DNA of 64,000 nt from Tricholoma matsutake. Lineage: Eukaryota > Basidiomycota > Agaricomycetes > Agaricales > Tricholomataceae. The translations under genes were made by a program, and so were the position numbers. Positions within the stretch are counted from its first letter, which is position 1. Each line of letters opens with the position of its first letter. Below the pieces are notes generated by a model that worked only from the letters and a program-made list of their open reading frames with translations, made no database searches and was not told where the DNA came from. This document shows, in pieces, positions 45,371 through 56,202 of this stretch. The stretch is taken from positions 3,348,001-3,412,000 of the forward strand of contig AP026548.1 of the NCBI GenBank assembly GCA_026075535.2, written 5' to 3'.

Positions 45371-45600
45371 CTCTGCAAAAACTGACTTTATCCTGGCTAC
45401 CCTGGCTGCCTTGTGATGCCCTGAGAAGGCTAAATTTAGTGTAATTTATCATTGTTTATATAAATTTAATATCACATGACCTTTTGGATTAAATTACTAA
45501 TTATGAGTTTGTGCTATCTGCATAATTTACACTCCTCAGGGCATCTCAGGGCAGCCAAAGCAGCCAGGATAAAGTCAGCTATTTGCAGAGAATGATGCAG
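45371..45600. mobile_element. 230-bp MITE-like inverted-repeat element
   Basis: Left arm 45371-45425 (CTCTGCAAAAACTGACTTTA...GATGCCCTGAG) pairs with right arm 45535-45600. GGGCCCAAAC lies outside both arms in inverted orientation (45362 and about 45614). Confidence 0.7.
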
Positions 45601-46157
45601 ATTGCATCGTTTGGGCCCACATTCCATCCAGTTGGCTCATTTGTGGGTTGTAGGTGGGTTGTCAGTGTGATGTGGTCAGTGTACGAGGGGGTGGGGTGCT
45701 TACCTGGTGTATCCATCCCCCTCATCCATTGTTGTCATGCCCTGGCATCCTGTTTGTAGGCTGTTGTCAGTTGTGGGTGTGCAGATGGGTGTGGCATGCT
45801 CATTTCTGGTGTTTTGTGCTGGTGCTAACAAAGAAAACAAAGAAACAAAGAACTTAGTTAAATTGGATAAGAAAGAATGAAAGAAAAAACTTACATGTGG
45901 TGACTCGTTTCTGGCCATGGGTGGTGTTGCCAGCCCTGTGTTTGTCATCATGGGAGTCTGTGTTGATGGGGCATTGGAGTGGGGTTGGTGGGTGACAGAG
46001 TGGTGGTGGTGGTAAGAGAGGGAGGGAGCTGCTGGCATCAATAGTGGTGGTGGTGAGTGATGAGCTGGCAATGTTGATGATGCAGCTGTGTGCTTTGTTA
46101 TCCAAAGCCAAACAGTGGTATGTACATAGTTGCATCAATAGCAACACCATATTACTG

Positions 46158-46230
46158 GCTGCATAGTGTAATGGTAATATCCCTCTGTACTTTATTAGTT
46201 AATCATGAGGCTACAAGTTCAAATACCTTT
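46158..46230 (+). ncRNA. Second tRNA-like sequence (degenerate)
   Basis: Contains TAGTGTAATGGTAA (A-box-like) and GGCTACAAGTTCAAATACC (B-box-like) at roughly tRNA spacing. It points outward toward the right end of the element, as the other copy points toward the left end. Confidence 0.3.
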
Positions 46231-47212
46231 TGTGTCATTATTTTGCTAAGCTCAAATGGTCTGTTCAGATGCATGCAAACTGTCTTTGCTGGTCTGACCT
46301 GGTTGATTGTGGATGCAGACAGATGAAATCCATGGAATCCAAGTAAAATACATGGAATCCATGTTAGTCTGCATGGATCCATGTGGACTGTCACACTGTT
46401 GCACAGCTAAAATGGTTTATTGCATGGATTGCAAATCTGTGTGGAGTCCATGTAATTCCACATGGATCTGTGTGGAATATATGGGGGAGTGTAAAGACCT
46501 TGCATTTTTAAAGGTATGGCAATAATTTTAGAAGAGCACAGCTTTGCAGATGCAGGAAATTGTGTGCCAAGTGCAAAAAGTTTAAATGTGCTCCACCAGC
46601 ATTAGATTGCTGTTGCTGCCAACTACTCCTCAACCAACCAGACTTTCAGGATGTTGGTGTAAGTGAGGTCAGCTCTGTTCAAGAAGCAAGTTACAACTTA
46701 CCCTTTGACTAAAAGGCAGTATAATCAACAACTAGTTGATTATATTGGACAGAATATATATGTTACAAATGAAGGCTTTGTAGTAAGCAACATGCTTACA
46801 GTCAGCACCATTCTTGGAGCTGCCTGCAAGGCATGCAGGTTTCAAGTAATTTTCTTACCAAAGTTTCACTGCAAACTCAATTTCATAGAACAATGTTGGG
46901 GCTATGCAAAATGGCTCTATCAACTGAATCCAGATTCATCATGAGAAGATCATCTTGAGAGAAATGCACTGACAGCCCTGGATGCAATTCCTCTCGAGTC
47001 GATGCACTGGTATGCTGTACTTAATCTATTCTAATTATAAATCTATTCACTGAACTAATTCAAAGATTTGCTAATTGTTCATGCCAGTTTATTGATGCAT
47101 ATGACAAAGGCCTTAATGGTCAACAGGCAGCCTGGGCTGCAAGAAAATACCATGGTCATCATATGCTTCCCGAGACTTTGATGGATGACCTTGAGAAATC
47201 CAACCTAATCTA

Positions 47213-49525
47213 ACATCAGAAATCCCCTCTCACTTCTATACTATTCTATCCATATTCCCTTCTTGCTTTATAGTGCTACTGCACCTGTTTTATAGCTTCA
47301 TATTGCCCTATCATTCATTGATCTGTAGATAACTTTACTTTCTGAATTCCTGACCCAGTACTTATCATTACATCAAACCACTTAGTACATAGCAACTTAA
47401 TGCACATTTGAATATTTCCCTGAAAGCAGAATTTGAGAAGATGGGGTGGAACAAGCTCTGTAGCTGTTTTGTGGTCTTTTCTCCCGTTTTGGATGACCAT
47501 GTCACAGAAAAGTAACAGCACGTGTCATTTGTTGGTACCTTAACATCAGATCCATTTCCTCGGTCCATAGAAACCCAAATAATTTTTAGAAAAAAAAGGA
47601 AACACAACATTATTGTTGTAGTATTTTCATGCAAATGAAGGTGGTATTACAAGTAGAATTACAGCGAAGAAAGAGAGATGAATATTGTGCAATTGCTGTG
47701 GCTAATAACGTCATTCAGCAGAGTGATTGGTAAGCCGTAACAGTTTTGTGACGTGACATTTAGCACAACCGTGACGTGACAAATTGTGCGCTTACAGTAC
47801 CTCATTGTTCTCAAAGGAAAGATCTTTGGACGTCGTATCTTAGATCAAAGAGATTGCCGCCAGGCATAATGCTACACACGACTTCAGCCTGGATCGTAGC
47901 TCAAGGTGTCGATTCACTTGTCAATCCAGGCACCCCAAGAACAAGGTGGGTCGTTTGTTTGATGTCAAGGGAATGCCCGCATTCATTCTATTTCATGCAA
48001 AATCTCGAAGAGATTATTGATATTGCAACGGCGAAGTTAACGCACGAGGAAACAGCTGCGATCACCAAGATCGCAAACGAAGCAGATCTTCTACATACAC
48101 AAACGCCGGTATACCGGTGACCGATCGAATGTCAGAAATAACATACAAAAGTCCATGCCTTGGCTGAGTGATGAAAAAGCGGCCCTTACTCCGTATGTCC
48201 TTACACATTGCGTAAATCTGCACATGGATTTATAATCCTTTGTTGCCAAGCTGCCGATCCTTTGACGTTTGGCAACATGTTGTGATGACAATAATTCCTT
48301 GTGTCAATTCAGCCGAGAAACGCCAAAGCTTTGGACGGCGTAACTCAAATCTTGACAGAAATAGTCGCAAGTCACGATGCCACGACCCGAGGAAGCGACG
48401 CTTAGCTATGATAACTCGGAATTTCGAAGACGACGATTTCACCGCCATCTGAGGCCTACTGAAGAAGGTCGAGGCAAGTACTTACTTTCTCTGTTAAGGG
48501 AATACCGATACCTGTGGGCAGCTGTGAATCTGTGAAGCGCCGTGAAGCGCCATGAAGCAGTCCTTCGGAGGAGATCGTTGCAATCACCAAGAAGCGGATG
48601 TGCTATGCGAACGGACTGTACCGGGTCACACAAGCTTGACATCTGCCCTGGCCGAGTGATGAACCCCGTTCACTCTTCGGGTTATTATGGGTGTCGTGTG
48701 TGCATGCGTGCATGCGGTGCCTTTGGGAAACTTCTAGTCCGTATGATTCTTACCAAACGCAAAGCTTGATGCCAAAAATAATACCAATGTGAATTCGTTG
48801 CCATTTGTCAACAAGCAACAATTAGTTATGTAGTTCGCGTGTGTAGCATATTACGAGAATCAGCAAAAATATATGCATGGAAGAGTAGGTGTGTAGAACG
48901 AAACGCATAGTAAGTTGAATAATGAGTGACGATAAAGGACTGTTAAACAAAAAGAAACATCAGATAGTATACTAGTAACGAGATCAGGGGGAAACATCTA
49001 TATTGCAAGTAACAGATACCAAGTACAACTGCCCGCCGAGGGCTAATTATGTTCTTTTGGGGTGGACGGCGGTTTTCGGGGCGGACAAGACGAGGAGAGC
49101 AATATCATGCTCTCCTCATCCTAAACCTTTCCCTCCAAGGACCATGACCACAGCGAGGATATGTAGGCGCCGCAGTTGGTGATTAGCGATTTTGAAGAAA
49201 AAAAACCGGGGCAACAAGAGACGAGTAATGATTATGGCGCATAATGCAATGACGGGGGTTAAGGGCGCTAAAGCAAGAACCAAGAGTAAGAGTGCAAGAG
49301 TGCAAGGCGGGGGAGTAGCGGCACAGTATGTACAGGGGTTATACTTTTTTTCCAAGATCGTCCATCCGCAGGTGCAAGACGAAGGACGGAAGGTCTTCTG
49401 CGTCTGTTCAACAGACGGCTAACAAAAAAAAAACACGGGTACACGCCCCAGGTATCTGTGGCGAGGTAGATAACACGCACACTCCTCTATACGGGAGACA
49501 ACCCAACTCCCACCATCTAGCTGTG
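47213..49525. other. Transition from repeat island to gene-dense sequence; no gene recognised
   Basis: To about 47,600 the sequence is AT-rich repeat flank. After that the base composition rises to that of the gene-dense flanks. A frame at 47776-48120 (114 codons) and others have no recognisable domain. 48900-49525 probably contains the 3' UTR of the SFP1-like gene. Confidence 0.3.
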
Positions 49526-52500
49526 CTACACCATAGCAACATCCATCCCAACTCCAAAGTGCTGGTGCTGCTGGAACCCCTGCTCGAGCTCACGCTGCTT
49601 TTGTGCGCGCTCCGCCTGCACCCTCTGTGCCTCCACGAACTCCTGCTGCGCCTGAGCATCAAATGACTCCAACCCAAGGTCATGGTGTTGCTGTTGGTGT
49701 TGGTGGGCACTGGAAACCTGCTGCTGGTGCTGCTGGAAATTGACCTGTTGCTGCTGGAAATCAGGTACAGCAACACAGTACTCCCCTTGCGTAGAATGGA
49801 ACTCGGGGTGTGATGGTGATTGGGGCTGAGAAGACTGTGATTGTGGAGCGAGGTGATACTCTTGCAACTGAGGTGGATGAAACTCATTCTGCTGCGTTGG
49901 CTGGAACTCGGGGTGGAATTCTTGCTGCTGCTGCTGGACGTACGTCTCCTGTTGCTGGAACTCCTGCTGCTGTGCGTACACATCCTGATTATGCTGGAGC
50001 TCCTGCTGCTGCTGCTGAATCGCTTGCCGAGCATGCGCGGCCTGCTGGAAATATTGCCTCCTCTGCAACTCCAAAAACTGCTGCTGGTATTGCACCTGTG
50101 CTTGTGCCTGCTGCTGCAAAAAACCCGAACCAGTAGGCGAATGCGGCTGCGACCTAGATCCAGCCCCATTCACGTTCGTATTTGCTTTCCCACCAAGTCC
50201 AAGCCCTTGCACAGCAGCTGTCAGCGGTGTCAACGGGGGACTAGTCCCTCCACCCGTCCCCCCATTCGCATTCACGTTCCCACCCCCATTAACACCCCCC
50301 GCACTAACACCCAATCCACCACTCGCATTCGTGTTCGCATTCGAATACCCCGAGGCAAGCGATCCCTGCCCCTGCACCTGCACCGGCGTCCCCACTCGAC
50401 TAGCGCCTACTACACTCGCCGCCCTGCTAACCGGCACACTCGCGCTCCCGCGTCCGCCAGCCGCCGCCGTCATGTACAGTGCTCGTTTCCGGCCTTCGCG
50501 CTCTCTGTCTTCGTGTCCTCCGTGTCCGTAGACCCCGAGACCGAGACCGAGACCCATTCCGATGTTGTGTGCATATGGTTTGCCTTTGCCTTTGTTATCC
50601 TGGTGATTGGCGTTGAGCGAGGTAGTGGATTGATCGGCAGAGCTGGAGCTGAATCCGCCGGTATGGTTGCTGCTGTTGTTGTTGTGGTTGCCACTCAAGC
50701 ACTCATGTAGACCTCCTGCGAGTAGGGCCAGACCCACCGCGCCGTGGTCCCCTGAATGCTACAAAGACACAATCAGTACACAAAATTAATTACATTGGAA
50801 AGAGAAAAACACACCTGATAATGGTACCTCAACCCATTCATATTCTTGTACCGCCTCTGGCAATCTCCAACACTACACGCAAAGGGCCTCAACCTTTTTT
50901 CCGCCTCCTTCTCCACTTCACGTAGCTCAGTCTCAGTGATGGAGCCCAACGCTGCGAGATCGCTGTAGGACATATCGTTGCTGTTCCCAATGCCATTCAA
51001 GTTGGGAGTAGAGTTGGTCGCGGCGGACGTTGAAGGCGGAGAACCCGTATTGGCGCCTTCAGCCTTGGTCCCAATACTCCCCATACTCGCACTCCTCGAC
51101 AGGCCCGTTGCACTGTCAGCTGTACTGTTACCCTCACCAGTATTCGCACTCTCTCTGGCCTCTCTCTCCCTCCTCTTCCTTTCCAACAAATCTTTTACAT
51201 GCTCCAAATCCTTCGGCGGGGCGAAATTGCAGCTCCCATGCGTCTGATGGTACTTCAACCCATTCGCCTGCTTATAGCTCTTATTGCAGTTTGGTTTGGG
51301 GCACCTAAACGGCTTGCGCAGCAATAAACTCGATGTCGAGACCTGTACCTGATTCTGGCCGTCCCTGGAGGTGGAGGTGGAGGCACTAGTGGACGTGCTA
51401 CTGGGGTTGGGGGTGTGGGAAGGGGAGATCGTGGTAGGTGTCGACGGCGTTGAGCGTGTCGCAAGTTCTCCACCGCCTAAATCCCGGATCTTGAGTCGGA
51501 CCTTTTGAAGTGGCTGTGGGCTGGACACCCCTGACCGTGGCGGTCTTGCTGCATGCACATCTCTGCGCCCCGCATTCTCGGCCTTTCGCTCCCCACTTCC
51601 AAAGAGTAGTGCAGGGGGAATACACTGTGGTCCCTGCTGCTGCGCCTGGGTGCCTGGTATCTGCTGGCCTTGTCCTTGCTGTACGTCCATACCCTGTCCC
51701 TGCCCCAAGTAGCCCTGGGGAGTAGCAGGAGAAGAATACTCTCCTACGACGGCTGCACCCGAGTATTCGGGTGCAACGACCTGATCATCCCTGCTCGTAC
51801 CGTTGTACTGAGCACCTGGGAGTTGTGAAGAATAATCTGTGGAGAAGCGTGCATATGTGTTGAAAGCCTCTTCGGGGCGTGCAACGACGTTAGGCTGTTG
51901 CTGGAGATGGTGAGGGAAGGGACCTCCTGATACCATATGAGGGTGTATAGGAAGCGAATTCACATTTAGGGCACCAGGAGAGGGAGGCTGTGAGGTGTAC
52001 GGTGAGGTGTGGGCGCTCGTGTATGATGGGCCTGGAAACTGAGCGAATTGCCCAACCTGGACCTGGTGGCCGTGGCCATGGTACTGCGATTGAGGCTGCA
52101 AGTATGCAAGGGCCGGAGGAGGTACGGTGGGTGAAGGGTAGGCGGACAGTGGAGCAGAGATAGGTGTCCGAGGAGGTGTAGGTGCGTTGGAGGATGGTGA
52201 GGAGCGTGATGAGGTAGCGGCAGGAGTTGGTGGAATTGACTGTGTAGATGAATCGAGATCGAGATCGAATTCCATGTCATCGGATGAGTCAAAGGTTGGA
52301 CGATGTTGCTGCGGAAGCTGTGGCTGATGTGGCAGATGGTGTAGCGGTGGCTGCTGTTCTGACTGCTGCTGCTGCGGTGATATACACTGTGGGTTGAAGG
52401 GGACGTGAATCTGTGCAGGAATATTGGGATCTATTACGAGGATATGAACTTCCTCAAAGTGTTCGAGGAGAGCATGGAGGTCTTGGAGATGAAGACCGCA

Positions 52501-52904
52501 GCAAGTGTAATTGCGACAAAGCTCTCCTTCACGTTCAAAGATGTTGAAAGCGTTTATGAGTGAACCTCGGTCACTGTCAATAGAAGACGACATTTTGGTA
52601 GGATGCTTGAAGTCGTTGGAGCTTTGTAATGATAAAGAGTTAAGTAGTGAGAGGTGAGAATAAGAAAGCAAACGACATACTCGATTGAATTAAGAAGCTG
52701 AGCAGTTGGAGACCCCTGAGGGAATCTTGCTCCGAAAGAACCAGCGCGCCAGGAGATAGGCGAACCAAGAAAATGACGGGTATAAGAAGCGGGATTGAAG
52801 GTTCCGCTGTTTGAACCCGAATAAGAACCCATTATATAGTCCTGATTTATATTTGCATTATTAGGGGGATGGACAGGAAGAGCTATCGGCTGAGAAGTGG
52901 CCAT
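49526..52904 (-). CDS. SFP1-like C2H2 zinc-finger transcription factor
   Basis: Exons 52681-52904, 50815-52621 and 49526-50758 join in frame to 1087 residues. Zinc-finger elements: an N-terminal CGLHLQDLHALLEHFEEVH; a split pair FRCPKPNCNKSYKQANGLKY...H-x-THGSC near 51300-51230; and FACSVGDCQRRYKNMNGLRY near 50880, whose last His lies across intron 2 (YHYQ/HSGDH). Spacing and sequence (PxPxCNKSYKQANGLKYH, CxxRYKNMNGLRYHY) are those of fungal Sfp1-type factors, which in yeast control ribosome-biogenesis genes and cell size. The remainder is Pro/Ser/Thr-rich, and the C-terminus is strongly Gln-rich (about 49600-50130), as in activation domains. The 3' exon is long for this family. Confidence 0.85.
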
Positions 52905-54575
52905 GAGGAGAAGGGATGAGGAGGAGGAGGAGAAGGTGATGTGAGGGAGTAGTTATGTAACTCTTACGTAACCCATTCCAGCCTTAAGGGCCAGACCGGT
53001 TCGGTCTTCCGGTTCGCACTGCATATCAGCATAGCCACTCTCCCACGTTCTCGTCGGTACCCGGCAACCTCTTCCTTTCACTTCCCGACTCGGCATCTCG
53101 CGCTCCAATACATTCATCCCGCTCTCATACATCCTCTGGCCCAAACTGCCTAGCTCTCGGCAGTGACTCACCCTTTCCCGAACCCTACGGCAATGGACAG
53201 CGTTCTTGTCATTTGTTTCTCTTGTCAATCATCTCATCATATGGAAGGGCTGCCAGGTCAAGTTTTGCTTTTGACGACTAGATTACAAGTGCTCGTCTCT
53301 CTCTTTTTTTTGTTTCAAGCACCCCATGGGTTATCCGTACGTCAACCTACTCCATATGTCACACAACACTCCACCTTATGACGTACTCGTCATCGTATAT
53401 CTTCATCTACACAATCAGAATGACCACTGCCGTTCGGTTTATCCGGCAGTCTCATCGACTCCTGGTCCTCAGTTTATATCCGAGTACATCGGCTTTCATC
53501 AACAGGCGTCTATTCATCACAGAGCCTCGAGATATGTATCTGCCACCGTGCTCTCATGCAACTGAGCTAATCCCTCGGGAATACAGGCCGAACAAAAACA
53601 CGGCTTGACCCGAACCGTGAGCTGTACCTTTACTGATCGGCCGTAGGTTAGCCTAAGCCTCATGCTCATGTAACCGAGCCCTGTACCTGTACAACAAGGT
53701 GCAAGGGAGACCATCTTTCAACCATTTGGACCTCACAGCCCTGGCCGGTCCCCGCGAGGCCACGGAACGCGTCCCAACGCGCCCCATTCACCCCTAATCA
53801 CGATCCTTTTATGTTTTCCGTTCCGGTACGTCGTACGTGTATACTATTGTTATGTCTTCGCGGAACTAGTCGATATGATCATCTGCCAAGCAATTATACC
53901 GAGACGTCGAGAACCCTCTGAGAACACTTCGTTTCGGAGCAAATTATGATCGTATGCTGTACCCACATGGTAATAAAAGGCAATTAGCAGCGAATCTGAC
54001 AGCTATGACGATAGATGCCACAGCCTGAGACTTTGTAGAGCCCTGTAGAAACCACGCCTAGCCCTGCCTAGCCCTGCCTAGCCACGTTGGGTCGGAGAAT
54101 CCTTACGCCGCCTCGTGGCACACATGGCATCTGTTCCTAAAATAAGCTCTTTAATAGAGTTGATCACCAGGATCCGGGGTCACTCGGAAGCGTATAGTAT
54201 TTGTGAAACGCGAACGAACGGACGAACTCCATGAAGAATGGGCCTGCGAGTCGAACCGGTGTACGTGTGTATGAACATGAGCTCGACATTCGGCTGCAGA
54301 AGAACATATATATATGCAAAGAAGATTTACCATACATAGCACGCTAGCAACGGATAAACGCTCGTGTTAATGGCTCCCTACAGATATTAGTACAGGTGAT
54401 TAATCGTTCGTGTCGGCATGTTGAAACAAATCATTCATCCCCTTAGATTCGCGTTCCCCAATATACTAGTAGGATGCGAGAGCTGAATCACCAAGTCAAC
54501 CTCCCGCTCAAATCCACCAGAAAAAGCGCACCTGATAAATTCCAAATCACATAGTTCTCGCAACTAATCTCGGCT
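52905..54575. other. Intergenic 1.7 kb, no gene seen
   Basis: Upstream region of the SFP1-like gene and downstream region of the dehydrogenase. Contains a short direct repeat TAGCCCTGCC (about 54058-54080). The frames at 53163-53714 have no recognisable content. Confidence 0.35.
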
Positions 54576-55956
54576 TTACTTCGAGTTTTTATGTCTTGCC
54601 TGAGCCCACATCTGGAACTGTTGAATACATGGATTCACAGCTGCATACAAAATAAAAACATTAGCCGAGACTAACAAAGCTTGAAGCTCAAAAATAAGAA
54701 TCACGCACCACGAGCAGCCGTCTTCATCATATGCTTCCTCGCCGGCCACCCAATGGTCGCAATACCACCTCCTTCAACGCCTTCTTTTATTTTTCGGGCC
54801 AACTCTCCCAACATCTCCCTCTCCCTCTCTGTGCCCAAGCCATTTGTTACCCTCCCTTCGCCCTCTCCTTTCTCTGTGCCCGAAGAAAGTCCGTTGTCCA
54901 ATAATCCGTCCGCAAAATCGTGCTCGACTGAAATATTAACAACATCAACATTGACGATGTTCCCGAGCACGTGGAGGTATGGGAGGTAGGTATCTAGAAA
55001 AGCTCTGACTCCGACATGGGAGAGCATATTGACGGGGGTGCAGTAGCCGGAGCTGACGACAGCCTGTTGGAGATAGTAAGAATATATAACCGAAGTAGGT
55101 AAATTCGACTGGTAGCTAAACTTACAATCTTTCCATACCGACGCGCACCCATACATTCAATCATAGGTAAAACGGTCGCCGCAGTACCAATGATATTCCG
55201 TTGCACCATTTCAATGGTAGGGTCCTATACCACACCATCCCAAAATCAAATTACCAAAAACCAAAAAAACCAAAATAATCAAAACCCGGAGACCCACCAA
55301 TTTCCACGCATCAGGATGTTCTTTCAAATGGGCCGGTATCCCACAAACAACAAAGAGATGCGAGACAGGCCCAAAATCCTCATCAAGGAATTTCACCGCT
55401 TCCGCCATTCCATCCGAGTTCCCAAAATCCAGTGGTTCAAAGCGAAACAGGGCTTTGGCGTAATCACCGAGATCACTGACTTTTGCACATAATGCCGGGA
55501 GATCTATATAATGCAAGACCTTCAGACCCCAGAAACAAAAATGAGATGTGACTTCTCACCTGAGCCAGGAGAAACGGCGATGATCCTCGTGTCATCCTCC
55601 ACGGCGTATAGTTTAAGTAATTCAAAGCCCACACTACAAGACGCTCCTACAATAAGAACAATTTTACGCTCATCGTGGCGGCCGAAGAATATGCGTGCCT
55701 CGTCAGTGGCGGTCACAGACAAGGACAGGTTCTCTTTAGGCACAAATGCACGAAAGATGGAAAGAGGGAGAATACATAATATGGTAGAGAGAAGCGACAA
55801 GATTGCTATACCAATAGCGCAAAGCGAGGTGAGGATGTTTTGGAATGTGTCAGACAATGGAGGAAAGCGTCGCATCGTGATTTCTGGGTCATCAAAAACG
55901 CGGTTTGTTCTTTTTGGAGTTTGAGTTTGAGTTTGAGGGGTTGGTGTGGAAGCCAT
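54576..55956 (-). CDS. Short-chain dehydrogenase/reductase-like protein with N-terminal membrane helix
   Basis: ATG at 55954-55956; about five exons (roughly 55560-55956, 55300-55500, 55130-55215, 54710-55055 and 54576-54650); TAA at 54576-54578. Residues 30-65 are a membrane segment (ILTSLCAIGIAILSLLSTIL). The Rossmann motif reads VGASCSVGFELLKLY. Later segments (RFEPLDFGN, SHLFVVCGIPAH, RRYGKI then VVSSGYCTPVNMLSHVGV) follow the SDR fold. The usual catalytic Tyr-x3-Lys is not where expected: the aligned region reads NMLSHVGVRAF. It may be a redox-inactive or specialised member. It probably sits in the ER or another membrane. Confidence 0.65.
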
Positions 55957-56202
55957 TTTTGGAACTGATTGATGATGCGCTCTTGCTTGGCTCTTGCCTT
56001 TTCTGACGACGACCGCGTCGGCGACAAACAAGGTTCAATAATTCTCACCTAGCACGTGCGATCGGCTCAACTCCCTGCTCAGACATATCCAAGGTCGATG
56101 CTTAGTACAGAAGATGCATGTAACATGAACACGAACAGAAAATCACAATTCAGCGAACGGCCGCTTCCAGCCGTCATCACCAATGTTTTTTTTTTTTCAC
56201 CC

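Larger units (their letters stand above)
44267..46494. mobile_element. TIR element (about 2.2 kb) inserted in the transposase pseudogene
   Basis: Left end TTTACACTCCCCCATAT at 44267 and its exact inverse ending at 46494. The similarity continues as TTCCACACAGATCCA, giving TIRs of about 33 bp with one mismatch. Subterminal TCCATGCAGACT-type motifs recur near both ends. The host frame breaks after YFPEGHACG and resumes with FKGMAIIL. ATTTTT is present on both borders, so a target duplication of about 8 bp is possible but blurred. No transposase. It contains two smaller inverted-repeat elements, a hairpin array, tRNA-like segments, and a G-rich region related to 15540-16500. Confidence 0.7.
35466..47212 (+). 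pseudogene. Large Agaricomycete DDE-like transposase pseudogene, split by two elements
   Basis: Coding blocks: 35466-36791, 43969-44260 and 46494-47212. Recognisable in order: AIKALADLKNLLHPPRKTG; MEGMQTMLNLF and KWGASACQAAVSLGQG; FHDESIFYAHDRCKKAWYHK; GEGASLMVVDFISTNFGWLQ (first Asp); KDIEEQANAAMDIL, then after Gypsy-2 YPDYEHKFVYDNALSHLK (second Asp); YFPEGHACG, then after the second element FKGMAIILEEH; CAPPALDCCCCQLLLNQPDF; FLPKFHCKLNFIEQCWGYAK (third acidic residue); and KGLNGQQAAWAARKYHGH. The layout fits a Tc1/mariner-like DDE fold in a widely repeated Agaricomycete family, annotated in most genomes only as hypothetical. Many stops and frameshifts are present. Confidence 0.75.

Noticed and set aside
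47776..48120. 114-codon plus-strand frame as a gene
   Set aside because: No recognised domain and no convincing splice partners; it lies in the transition zone next to repeats.
49810..50710. Leucine- and alanine-rich plus-strand frames of up to 289 codons
   Set aside because: They are opposite the Gln-rich exon of the SFP1-like gene; CAG/CTG repeats keep the reverse strand open.
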